A stretch of DNA of 11,254 nt from Gammaproteobacteria bacterium (lineage in GTDB: Bacteria; Pseudomonadota; Gammaproteobacteria; DSM-16500). Positions 1 to 5,799 of this stretch are shown here, in pieces. The notes below the pieces were generated by a model, which had not been told where the DNA came from, ran no database searches, and saw only the letters and a list, made by a program, of their open reading frames with translations. The stretch covers positions 1 through 11,254 of the forward strand of contig VFKI01000020.1 of NCBI GenBank assembly GCA_009885665.1, written 5' to 3'. Numbering within the stretch: position 1 is the first letter of the stretch; every line of letters starts with the position of its first letter. Made by a program: the position numbers and the translations under genes.

Positions 1-6
1 GGAGTT

Positions 7-49
7 GTCAGAGGGGGAGAGCGCCATTCTCCCCCTCTGACGCTCGTCA
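7..49. repeat. G/C-rich perfect hairpin, REP-like
   Basis: A 14-bp perfect stem pairs 7-20 (GTCAGAGGGGGAGA) with 28-41 around a 7-nt loop. A second, shorter inverted repeat (TGACG, CT, CGTCA, 38-49) reuses the 3' arm, so the two folds exclude each other. No T-run follows on either strand, so it is not a standard intrinsic terminator. Its core, GGGGGAGA facing TCTCCCCC, recurs in the hairpin near 6682-6708. This suggests a REP-type intergenic palindrome, or a terminator for a gene lying to the left of the window. Confidence 0.55.
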
Positions 50-132
50 ATGCAGTGTGCTGCGTACTTCAGTTCTTCTGCCCTATCTTTAGTAGATACG
101 TTCTATTAGCTTAAATATAGAGAGAAAACGGC

Positions 133-612
133 ATGTCTGACGGGTATTTAGAAGATTTTTTGTCAATTCCTGATGAAGATTTCGATGTGTTGCCTTGGGT
201 GAATTATCTCAATGCGCATTGGGGGGTGTTACGGATTCGCCATCGCGGCGATTGGAATGCCACGACGCCGGTTTTATTAAACTTAGCGCATGCTAGCCCG
301 TTGTATCATGTTTATGATTGCGGCAATCAATTGATTGCGGTGCCTGTTAGTCTGGTCGGCGATCAGGGTCGGACTGCGGCGTATCAAACATTTGATGCCA
401 TGATCGATGTGGTAAACAATGAAAAAAATTGGCAAAAGGTGGTGTTATCAGGCGCGCCGCAATGGATGCGCTATAGTTGGATTCAGTTGACGCGTCTCGG
501 CTTGGCGGTGCAGTACCCCCCCAGTGAAGCCGATCTTGCTGTGCAAAAACGCATTAACCACTGGCTGGGTGAAAAACCAGTAGCGGTACGTCCAGCGCCC
601 GCGTTGGCGTAA
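133..612 (+). CDS. small hypothetical protein, possible LPD7-like domain
   Basis: I do not recognise this 159-aa protein with certainty. It is soluble in appearance, with no signal peptide or membrane segment, and has an acidic N-terminus (residues 1-20). Residues about 81-140 follow a pattern I associate with the LPD7 domain of relaxases and other polyvalent mobile-element proteins: a helix (FDAMIDVV), then W100, then VVLSG, then an aromatic/Arg helix ending RLGL, then a Y-P-P-x-x-x-D-L turn. If so, it is a stand-alone LPD7-type protein of unknown role. The link is from memory of the family and is weak. The start is the only good ATG; upstream AGAGAG (near 119-125) is a modest ribosome binding site. 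The gene converges on prs, and its TAA stop lies at the edge of repeat copy A. Confidence 0.75.
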   Translation: MSDGYLEDFLSIPDEDFDVLPWVNYLNAHWGVLRIRHRGDWNATTPVLLNLAHASPLYHVYDCGNQLIAVPVSLVGDQGRTAAYQTFDAMIDVVNNEKNWQKVVLSGAPQWMRYSWIQLTRLGLAVQYPPSEADLAVQKRINHWLGEKPVAVRPAPALA

Positions 613-718
613 GAACCGACATTCCGCACCTTTGTCTTTTTTGATAACTCTTCGTTAAAAATGTGTTTTAAATGCTCATTTACTTGCGTGTAAATTGCGG
701 TGTGGAATGCCGGTAAGA
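611..718 (+). mobile_element. MITE-like palindromic element, copy A (100 bp plus 4-bp direct repeats)
   Basis: The element runs 615-714. Its left end, ACCGACATTCCGCAC (615-629), is the near-perfect inverse of its right end (700-714), with two mismatches in 15. AAGA flanks it on both sides (611-614 and 715-718), as expected for a target-site duplication; a shared T would make it 5 bp. It carries no gene. Its core (about 634-697) matches copies B and C, but it lacks about 43 bp of the right half found in B. It fills the gap between the convergent ends of the 159-aa gene and prs. Removing it with one AAGA would leave the two stop codons 5 bp apart. No transposase is visible in the window. Confidence 0.8.
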
Positions 719-721
719 CCC

Positions 722-1681
722 CTACTCTGGAAACATCCGGCTTAATGATCCAGCGCCATTAATTCGTCGAATCGCTTCAGCAATCATTGGCGCAAGGCTT
801 AATGGACGGATGCGGCTGCAAGCTTGCGCGTCAGGGCTGAGTGGAATGGTGTCAGTGACGACCATTTCATCCAGTAATGAGTGATTGATATTGTTAATGG
901 CGTTACCGGAGAGGACGGGATGGGTGACGTATGCGGCAACGCGTGCTGCGCCATGGTTTTTGAGTGCTTCAACCGCTTTGCACAGTGTGCCAGCAGTATC
1001 GACAATATCATCAACAATAATGCAATCGCGGTCACGTACGTCGCCAATGATATGCATGACTTGCGCTTCATTGGGTTGTGGCCGACGTTTGTCGATGATG
1101 GCGAGGTCAGCGCCAGCGATGCGCTTGGCCATGGCGCGGGCGCGAATGACGCCGCCGACATCGGGTGAGACGACCATGACATTTTTATAATCGCGTTGTT
1201 GAATATCGTCCAGCATGACTTGGGTGCTATAAAGGTTATCCACCGGCATGTAGAAAAACCCTTGAATTTGATCAGCATGTAAATCTATCGTGACCAATCG
1301 GCTGATACCGACTGCGGCCATCATGTCAGCGACAATTTTGGCGGTAATCGGTACGCGTGCTGAGCGTACGCGTCTGTCTTGGCGCGCGTAACCAAAATAA
1401 GGCACGATGGCCGTAACGCGTTTAGCGGAAGCGCGACGCAAAGCGTCAGCCATCGTAATCAATTCCATCAAATGATCATTAGTGGGGGCGCAAGTTGATT
1501 GAACAAGAAAGACTTCGCGGCCACGTACGTTTTCTTTGATTTCCACCATGGTTTCGCCATCGCTGAATTGACTAACATGTGCCGCGCCGAGTGGCAGCTG
1601 TAGTTCGGCGGCAATGCGTTGTGCCAGTACGGGGGTGGCGTTGCCACTGAAAATCAGCATACTGGGCAAAGCGTCTGTCAT
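722..1681 (-). CDS. prs: ribose-phosphate pyrophosphokinase (PRPP synthetase)
   Basis: Cytosolic enzyme that transfers pyrophosphate from ATP to ribose 5-phosphate, making PRPP for purine, pyrimidine, histidine, tryptophan and NAD synthesis. With the start chosen here it has 319 residues, close to the usual 315. Family motifs are intact: FSDGE near residue 40, the ATP-loop stretch RQDRRVRSARVPITAK (about 100-115), DLHADQIQGFF (133-143), SPDVGGVIRARAMAK (about 172-186), the KRR signature (198-200) and the PRPP-binding loop DDIVDTAGT (224-232). The first in-frame ATG is at 1690, but GGAG (minus strand, 1691-1694) touches it directly. The ATG at 1681 has a 9-nt spacing and is preferred. It lies downstream of tRNA-Gln on the same strand, with repeat copy B between them. 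rplY and pth, frequent downstream partners in gammaproteobacteria, are absent here. Confidence 0.97.
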   Translation of the reverse strand: MTDALPSMLIFSGNATPVLAQRIAAELQLPLGAAHVSQFSDGETMVEIKENVRGREVFLVQSTCAPTNDHLMELITMADALRRASAKRVTAIVPYFGYARQDRRVRSARVPITAKIVADMMAAVGISRLVTIDLHADQIQGFFYMPVDNLYSTQVMLDDIQQRDYKNVMVVSPDVGGVIRARAMAKRIAGADLAIIDKRRPQPNEAQVMHIIGDVRDRDCIIVDDIVDTAGTLCKAVEALKNHGAARVAAYVTHPVLSGNAINNINHSLLDEMVVTDTIPLSPDAQACSRIRPLSLAPMIAEAIRRINGAGSLSRMFPE

Positions 1682-1716
1682 GGTGTGCATCTCCGAAAGT
1701 TATGTCACATCTTTTT

Positions 1717-1867
1717 TAGAACCGACATTCCAAGGCTCCGTCTTTTTTGATAACGCTTCGTTAAAAATGCGTTTTAATGCGCATTTACTTACGTGTAAAC
1801 TGCGCTTTAAAACGCATTTTTGCCTCGATTTATACAAAAAATACAGATTCTTGGCATGCCGGTTAGA
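1717..1867 (+). mobile_element. MITE-like palindromic element, copy B (143 bp plus 4-bp direct repeats)
   Basis: The element runs 1721-1863. Its ends (ACCGACATTCCAAG at 1721-1734 and the inverse at 1850-1863) pair with two mismatches. TAGA flanks both sides (1717-1720 and 1864-1867). The whole element is one imperfect palindrome centred near 1791. Inner arms AAAAATGCGTTTTAATGCGC (from 1763) and its near-inverse ending about 1821 pair almost completely, capped by TTTAC/GTAAA (1784-1788, 1795-1799). The outer arms match loosely. It is the longest copy seen, is non-coding, and lies between tRNA-Gln and the prs ribosome binding site. A prs transcript starting at the tRNA would contain the whole hairpin. 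Confidence 0.85.
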
Positions 1868-1900
1868 AGATATCAAATTTTTATCATACATAAACATAAA

Positions 1901-1975
1901 TGGCTGGGGTGCCAGGGATCGAACCTGGGAATGTCGGGATCAAAACCCGATGCCTTACCGCTTGGCTACACCCCA
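1901..1975 (-). tRNA. tRNA-Gln (anticodon UUG)
   Basis: Read on the minus strand this is a 75-nt tRNA with the 3' CCA encoded (1901-1903). The 7-bp acceptor stem pairs TGGGGTG with CACCCCA. The anticodon stem TCGGG/CCCGA encloses the loop TTTTGAT, giving anticodon TTG for glutamine. The T arm shows CCAGG, GTTCGAT, CCTGG, and the D arm has AAGCGGTAAGGC. It closely resembles gammaproteobacterial tRNA-Gln. A tRNA-Gln immediately upstream of prs is a known arrangement in several gammaproteobacteria, which supports the call and co-transcription with prs. Confidence 0.97.
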
Positions 1976-2002
1976 ATATATGAAGCTTAGGCGAGGGCGT
2001 CT

Positions 2003-2031
2003 ATTTTGCGGATGTCGCGCGGCGCTGTCAA
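2003..2031 (-). promoter_or_regulatory. sigma70 promoter for tRNA-Gln (and perhaps prs)
   Basis: On the minus strand a perfect -35 TTGACA (2026-2031) is followed after exactly 17 bp by CAAAAT (2003-2008; 4 of 6 to TATAAT). The predicted start is near 1996, about 20 nt before the mature tRNA. The segment after the -10 is G/C-rich (AGACGCCCTCGCC), as in stable-RNA promoters under stringent control. It is the best promoter on this strand before prs. Confidence 0.75.
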
Positions 2032-2114
2032 TTGGTTTTATAGATTTTTTTCATATCTTCTACTCCAATGGCATTCGGTTAATGGGTTGAGGTATGCCCT
2101 GGCGGGTTGCGATG

Positions 2115-2140
2115 GGCAAAGAGCTATCTCCCACTTTGCC
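2115..2140. promoter_or_regulatory. inverted repeat, candidate antitoxin operator
   Basis: A perfect 7-bp inverted repeat, GGCAAAG (2115-2121) and CTTTGCC (2134-2140), has a 12-bp spacer, so the half-sites are about 19 bp centre to centre. It overlaps the -35 of the toxin-antitoxin promoter, where an autoregulating antitoxin would bind. A weak terminator reading is possible because TTTTT follows on the plus strand, but no plus-strand gene lies upstream to terminate. Confidence 0.4.
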
Positions 2141-2164
2141 TTTTTCCCACTTGTTGCCTATACT
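2136..2164 (+). promoter_or_regulatory. sigma70 promoter of the toxin-antitoxin operon
   Basis: TTGCCT (2136-2141; 4 of 6) and TATACT (2159-2164; 5 of 6) are 17 bp apart. The predicted start is near 2171, so the 5' leader would be only about 15 nt and the strong ribosome binding site GAGGAGGG (2171-2178) would lie at the very 5' end of the message. Confidence 0.6.
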
Positions 2165-2185
2165 CTCTTGGAGGAGGGTATCATT

Positions 2186-2479
2186 ATGGCGCTGCATAGT
2201 TTGAAATCAGTTCGACCGGATGCTAAAGGGCGAATCACCTTGGGTGAATTGGCTGCTGGCGTGAGCAGTTTTTCTGTGTTTATAGACAAGCAAAGCCGTA
2301 TTATTCTTGAGCCGCATGTGGAAATTCCGGCGCGAGAAAAATGGTTGTTTAATAACAAGGCTGCATTACAGCAAGTGAAGCAGGGGCTGGAAGATGTGGC
2401 TGCGGGTCGCACACGTTATTTAGGCAGCTTTGTTGGCTATGTCGATGACGATGAGGAAAGTGCGGAAAATGACCTATAA
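2186..2479 (+). CDS. AbrB-like antitoxin of a type II toxin-antitoxin pair
   Basis: A 97-aa protein with the layout of a DNA-binding antitoxin. The N-terminal part contains VRPDAKGRITLGELAAGVSS (residues 9-28), which resembles SpoVT/AbrB swapped-hairpin proteins. The next segment, FIDKQSRIILEPHVEIPARE, completes the fold. A helical C-terminus (WLFNNKAALQQVKQGLEDVAAG, then an acidic tail DDDEESAEND) is typical of a toxin-binding region. The expected role is to bind and neutralise the RelE/ParE-like toxin encoded next and repress their shared promoter. ATG 2186 was chosen over upstream in-frame starts because GGAGGAGGG precedes it by 7 nt. It overlaps the toxin start by 11 bp, a usual sign of translational coupling. 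The family link is from motif pattern only. Confidence 0.85.
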   Translation: MALHSLKSVRPDAKGRITLGELAAGVSSFSVFIDKQSRIILEPHVEIPAREKWLFNNKAALQQVKQGLEDVAAGRTRYLGSFVGYVDDDEESAENDL

Positions 2480-2765
2480 GCTGTTTTTCTCAAAGCAAGC
2501 TGAGTCTGATTTGCAGTTATTGATGAGAAAATCCGATCTAAAAAAGCGTCTGAAGGCCGTCAGGAAAACGCTCGGGTTGCTGGAAGCTAATCCGAGGCAT
2601 CCAGGGTTGCAGACGCATAAATTCACTTCATTGTGTGGCCCAAAAGAAGAAGACGTTTTTGAGGCGTATGCGGAAAATAACACGCCTGGTGCCTATCGGA
2701 TCTTTTGGTATTATGGGCCTGCAAGGTCGCAGATAACGGTCATTGCGATTACCCCCCATCCTTAG
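2469..2765 (+). CDS. RelE/ParE-superfamily toxin
   Basis: A basic 98-aa protein encoded directly after, and overlapping, the antitoxin. It shows the RelE/ParE pattern: an N-terminal strand (YKLFFSKQAESDLQLL), a Lys/Arg-rich helical hairpin (residues 20-40), then strands including FEAYAENNTPGAYRIFWYYGP (64-84) and ITVIAITPHP (89-98). Members mostly cleave mRNA on the ribosome or poison gyrase; which applies here cannot be told from the sequence. ATG 2469 is chosen because the upstream in-frame ATGs at 2430-2451 lie deep in the antitoxin and give a non-family N-terminal extension. GCGGAA and GAGGAAAG lie just upstream. Its last 17 bp overlap the end of the convergent lolB gene. It appears intact. 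Confidence 0.87.
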   Translation: MTYKLFFSKQAESDLQLLMRKSDLKKRLKAVRKTLGLLEANPRHPGLQTHKFTSLCGPKEEDVFEAYAENNTPGAYRIFWYYGPARSQITVIAITPHP

Positions 2766-3369
2766 ACCATGCATTGATCACCAGTTTGATGCTGAGGTCG
2801 TGCTGCGTCAGTAGCATGCGTGCCGGCAGCATGAGTCCAGCCACATTGCTGTACGCTAAATAACGAATGGTCCAGCCTTGTTGTTGCAGCGTGGCGGGGG
2901 TGCCGTCAGGGTTGTTGGTGCGCTGAGTGTATATGCGCGGTATGGCGAGACCGCGTATCCAATAATTCAAACCGGCGACAGGTAAGTGCCAGCCGGTGAC
3001 TTGTAGTATCAATTGATCGGGGGTGCGCGCCACGTAGCGCTTACCGCTGGCCGTCGTCAGTATGACTTGGTGGGGTGCGCCGTCGATGTTGATAGCGCCG
3101 ATATTGAGAGGGCCGGCGAGATGTAGCGAAAATAGCGCGCCGCTGCGTTGCCATTGCCAGTGTGCAGTTTCACTGCCTTGCGGTGTACGTAGCGCGAGTG
3201 CGCCGCGCAGATGCCAGTGATCAAGCTGGGTCAGCGCGCGGGTGCGCGCCGCGGCGCTCAGTGGCGGTGCGCTGAGCGGGGTGGGCGGCAGGGTAGCGCA
3301 ACGGGTAAGGACGAATAGGGCGAGTATCGTCAAACAAATGCGATAACATGTGCGTGTAAAAAATGTCAT
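2749..3369 (-). CDS. lolB: outer-membrane lipoprotein receptor LolB, atypical lipobox
   Basis: LolB is the outer-membrane lipoprotein that takes lipoproteins from periplasmic LolA and inserts them in the membrane. This 206-aa protein is of family length. It has a hydrophobic N-terminal signal (residues 11-22), a cysteine at 24, and characteristic LolB stretches: LRGALALRTPQG (53-64), the hydrophobic strands LFSLHLAGPLNIGAINIDG, LTGWHLPVAGLNYWIRGLAIP-like sequence (about 123-145) and QQGWTIRYLAY. The lipobox reads L-T-R-C. Arg at -1 replaces the usual Gly/Ala/Ser, and a single base (CGT for GGT, 3301-3303) accounts for it. AAAGG lies upstream of the start. It diverges from hemA, as in many gammaproteobacteria, but ispE, its usual downstream partner, is missing. 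Confidence 0.93.
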   Translation of the reverse strand: MTFFTRTCYRICLTILALFVLTRCATLPPTPLSAPPLSAAARTRALTQLDHWHLRGALALRTPQGSETAHWQWQRSGALFSLHLAGPLNIGAINIDGAPHQVILTTASGKRYVARTPDQLILQVTGWHLPVAGLNYWIRGLAIPRIYTQRTNNPDGTPATLQQQGWTIRYLAYSNVAGLMLPARMLLTQHDLSIKLVINAWSKDGG

Positions 3370-3405
3370 AAATAATGCGCTACCTTTAATAATTCATCTC
3401 TTTCT

Positions 3406-3434
3406 TTGTACTCTTTCCCTGTCTAGCATACAAT
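3406..3434 (+). promoter_or_regulatory. candidate promoter of the hemA operon
   Basis: A good -10, TACAAT (3429-3434; 5 of 6), lies 17 bp after a poor -35, TTGTAC (3406-3411; 3 of 6). It sits in the 93-bp gap between the divergent lolB and hemA and is correctly placed for a leader of about 20 nt carrying GGAGG (3447-3451). Confidence 0.45.
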
Positions 3435-3462
3435 ATGCACCTCACTGGAGGTCGTTATCCCC

Positions 3463-4713
3463 ATGCCTATCATTGCCTGCGGCATCAATCATCGCACTGC
3501 GCCGGTCGCGTTGCGCGAACAAGTGGTGTTCGCCCCTGAAAAATTAGCGCTTTATTTACAAGACCTCGCCGGCGGTGAAAATGTCCACGAAGCCGTGTTG
3601 TTATCAACATGCAACCGCTCGGAATTATATTGCGTCACGGATCACCCTGATCACGCGGCACGTTTGACCGATTGGTTTTGTCGTCAGTCGCACGCCACGC
3701 ATGTCGATTTGCGCGCTGCTTTTTATTGTTATACCGATCTTGCCGCGGTGCAACATATTATGCAGGTAGCATGTGGTATCGATTCACAAATTTTGGGCGA
3801 ATCACAAATCTTGGGTCAGTTAAAAACGGCGTTTTCCGAAAGTTGTGCGGCGGGGACGGTGGGCTCACAATTTAATCGCTTATTTCAAGAGGTGTTTGCC
3901 GTTGCCAAAGAAGTGCGTACCAATACGGCGATTGGCGTATGCCCAGTTTCTGTGTCGGCGGCGGCGGTGCGTTTTGCGCAACAACAATTGACGGGCATTA
4001 CCACGGCGGATGTGTTGTTGGTGGGTGCGGGGCTTACGCAAGAATTAGTTGCACGTCATCTTGCACCGCTCAAGCCTGCGCGCTTAACGATCAGCAGTCG
4101 CAGTATTGCCTCTGCTACAGCGCTTGCTGCGCAATATCATGCACGCACGGTTGAGTTGATGCGTTTACCTGAAGCGCTGGCTGCTGCGGATATTGTGATT
4201 ACCGCAACAGGCAGTCCGCAGCCGATTATTACGCCGGCGATGTTAACGGCGCGGCGTAAACCACTCCATTGCATTGATATTGCGGTGCCGCGTGACATTG
4301 ATCCAGCGTGCGCCGCATTGCCGCATATTTTCCTTTATTCTATCGATGATTTACGCGATGCTATTCAGCAAGGTTTTAGCCATCGTGAACATGCGGCACA
4401 AAAAGCGCGTGAAGTCATCGCTACGCGTAGCGCGCACTTTATGGCGTGGCTGACGTCATTTGCTGCGGCGAGCAGTTCGATTCGGACGTGGCGCAGTGAA
4501 ATGGAAAAGGTGTGTCAGGCAGAATTAATGAAATATACGCGTCAATTACAACGCGGTGAAAATCCAGCTGACGTTTTACAGGCATTTGCGCGCGCGATGA
4601 CACAAAAAATATTGCATACCCCCAGCGTGAAAATGCGGCAACCCGCTTTAGCGAGTCGTCACGATATGTTGGAATTTGCGCGTGAATTGTTTGCGTTGCC
4701 GGATGGAGTGTGA
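3463..4713 (+). CDS. hemA: glutamyl-tRNA reductase
   Basis: NADPH-dependent reduction of glutamyl-tRNA(Glu) to glutamate-1-semialdehyde, the first committed step of C5-pathway tetrapyrrole (haem) synthesis in the cytosol. The 416 residues match the family length. The catalytic domain has GINHRTAPVALRE (7-19) and the nucleophile Cys50 in STCNRSE. Then come GIDSQILGESQILGQ, the VSVSAAAV stretch, the NADPH fold VLLVGAGLTQELVARHL (GAGE is commoner than the GAGL seen here) and DIAVPRDIDP. The C-terminal helical dimerisation domain is complete. GGAGG lies 11 nt before ATG. First gene of a hemA-prfA-prmC operon; prfA starts 3 nt after its stop. Confidence 0.98.
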   Translation: MPIIACGINHRTAPVALREQVVFAPEKLALYLQDLAGGENVHEAVLLSTCNRSELYCVTDHPDHAARLTDWFCRQSHATHVDLRAAFYCYTDLAAVQHIMQVACGIDSQILGESQILGQLKTAFSESCAAGTVGSQFNRLFQEVFAVAKEVRTNTAIGVCPVSVSAAAVRFAQQQLTGITTADVLLVGAGLTQELVARHLAPLKPARLTISSRSIASATALAAQYHARTVELMRLPEALAAADIVITATGSPQPIITPAMLTARRKPLHCIDIAVPRDIDPACAALPHIFLYSIDDLRDAIQQGFSHREHAAQKAREVIATRSAHFMAWLTSFAAASSSIRTWRSEMEKVCQAELMKYTRQLQRGENPADVLQAFARAMTQKILHTPSVKMRQPALASRHDMLEFARELFALPDGV

Positions 4714-4716
4714 CGC

Positions 4717-5799
4717 ATGAAGTCTTCGTTAGTCAATCGATTGCAAAAATTAGTTGAACGCCATGAAGAATTAGGCGCGTTATTGTCAGCGCCTGAAGTT
4801 ATCAACGATCAAGATAAGTTCCGTGCCTATTCACGTGAGTATGCACAATTGGAACCTGTGGTGAATGTATTTAATCGCTACGATGCCGCCAAGCGTGCAG
4901 AAGTGGATATCACGTTATTGTTAAAAGATAGTGACGTAGAAATGCGCGCCATGGCTGAGTCTGAAGCAAGCGAGAATGCCGCGTTGCTTGCGCAATTGGA
5001 AGCAGCGTTACAAGTATTATTATTGCCGCGGGATCCGTTGGATGATAGCAATATTTTCTTGGAAATTCGCGCGGGTGCGGGGGGCTTAGAAGCGGCAATT
5101 TTTGCGGGTGATTTATCGCGTATGTATACGCGTTATGCGCAAACACAGCATTGGCAAGTCGAAGTGATGAATGCGCAACCGGCGGATCAGGGCGGTTATC
5201 GCGAAATTATTTTGCGCATCATTGGCCAGGGGGCTTATTCACAATTTAAATTTGAGTCGGGGGTGCATCGCGTACAACGTGTGCCTGAAACGGAAGCGCA
5301 GGGGCGTATTCACACGTCCACGTGTACCGTGGCGATTTTACCGGAAGTGGCGGAAATCGATGCGATTACTATTAATCCAGCAGATTTGCGCACGGATACT
5401 TTTCGCGCATCGGGTGCAGGCGGCCAGCATATACAAAAAACCGATTCAGCCATTCGTATCACCCATATTCCAACCGGCACAGTGATTGAATGTCAGGATG
5501 AGCGTTCGCAACATAAAAATCGCGCGCGAGCGATGGCATTATTGACGGCAAAATTATTGGCAGCCGAGCGACAAAAGCAGCAGCAGCAGATTTCAGATAC
5601 GCGGCGTGATTTGGTGGGAACGGGCGACCGGTCAGAGCGTATTCGCACGTATAATTTTCCGCAAGGGCGTTTGACGGATCATCGTATTAATCTCACTTTG
5701 TATCAGTTGCCGACGATTATGGAAGGCGATTTAGGTGCGGTGATTGCGGCATTGATGCAAGAACATCAGGCGGATTTGTTGGCATCACTGGGGGATTAG
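4717..5799 (+). CDS. prfA: peptide chain release factor 1 (RF1)
   Basis: RF1 enters the ribosomal A site at UAA and UAG stop codons and triggers release of the finished protein. The 360-aa length is typical. Motifs: a helical N-terminal domain 1 (to about 105), the stop-reading tripeptide Pro190-Glu191-Thr192 (PxT marks RF1; RF2 has SPF), and the catalytic GGQ at 235-237 in ASGAGGQHIQKTDSAIRITH. Gln at 240 replaces the usual Asn of HVN, an unusual but not clearly harmful change. Gln237 is the target of PrmC, encoded by the next gene. GGAG (4705-4708) inside the end of hemA serves as ribosome binding site. Its TAG stop overlaps the next start by one base. Confidence 0.98.
   Translation: MKSSLVNRLQKLVERHEELGALLSAPEVINDQDKFRAYSREYAQLEPVVNVFNRYDAAKRAEVDITLLLKDSDVEMRAMAESEASENAALLAQLEAALQVLLLPRDPLDDSNIFLEIRAGAGGLEAAIFAGDLSRMYTRYAQTQHWQVEVMNAQPADQGGYREIILRIIGQGAYSQFKFESGVHRVQRVPETEAQGRIHTSTCTVAILPEVAEIDAITINPADLRTDTFRASGAGGQHIQKTDSAIRITHIPTGTVIECQDERSQHKNRARAMALLTAKLLAAERQKQQQQISDTRRDLVGTGDRSERIRTYNFPQGRLTDHRINLTLYQLPTIMEGDLGAVIAALMQEHQADLLASLGD

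Noticed and set aside
885..1190. Plus-strand open frames opposite prs
   Set aside because: They are antisense shadows of a clearly conserved gene, with no ribosome binding site or family features.
1682..1690. ATG at 1690 as prs start
   Set aside because: GGAG touches this ATG with no spacing; the ATG at 1681 is correctly spaced. The three extra residues are not typical of the family.
1901..1975. tRNA-Gln as an attachment site for an integrated island
   Set aside because: No integrase and no direct repeat of the tRNA 3' end were seen in the window.
1614..2090. Plus-strand 158-codon frame across the prs start, element B and tRNA-Gln
   Set aside because: It runs through a tRNA and a non-coding repeat and is low-complexity, so it is a chance frame.
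2006..2185. N-terminal extension of the antitoxin frame back to 2006
   Set aside because: It covers the tRNA-Gln promoter and the TA promoter, and the strong ribosome binding site at 2170-2178 fits the ATG at 2186.
2060..2197. Antisense 45-codon open frame ending in MPLE across the toxin-antitoxin promoter
   Set aside because: It has no ribosome binding site, covers the TA promoter, operator and antitoxin start, and has no recognised family. The resemblance to small predicted proteins seen elsewhere was only a vague impression.
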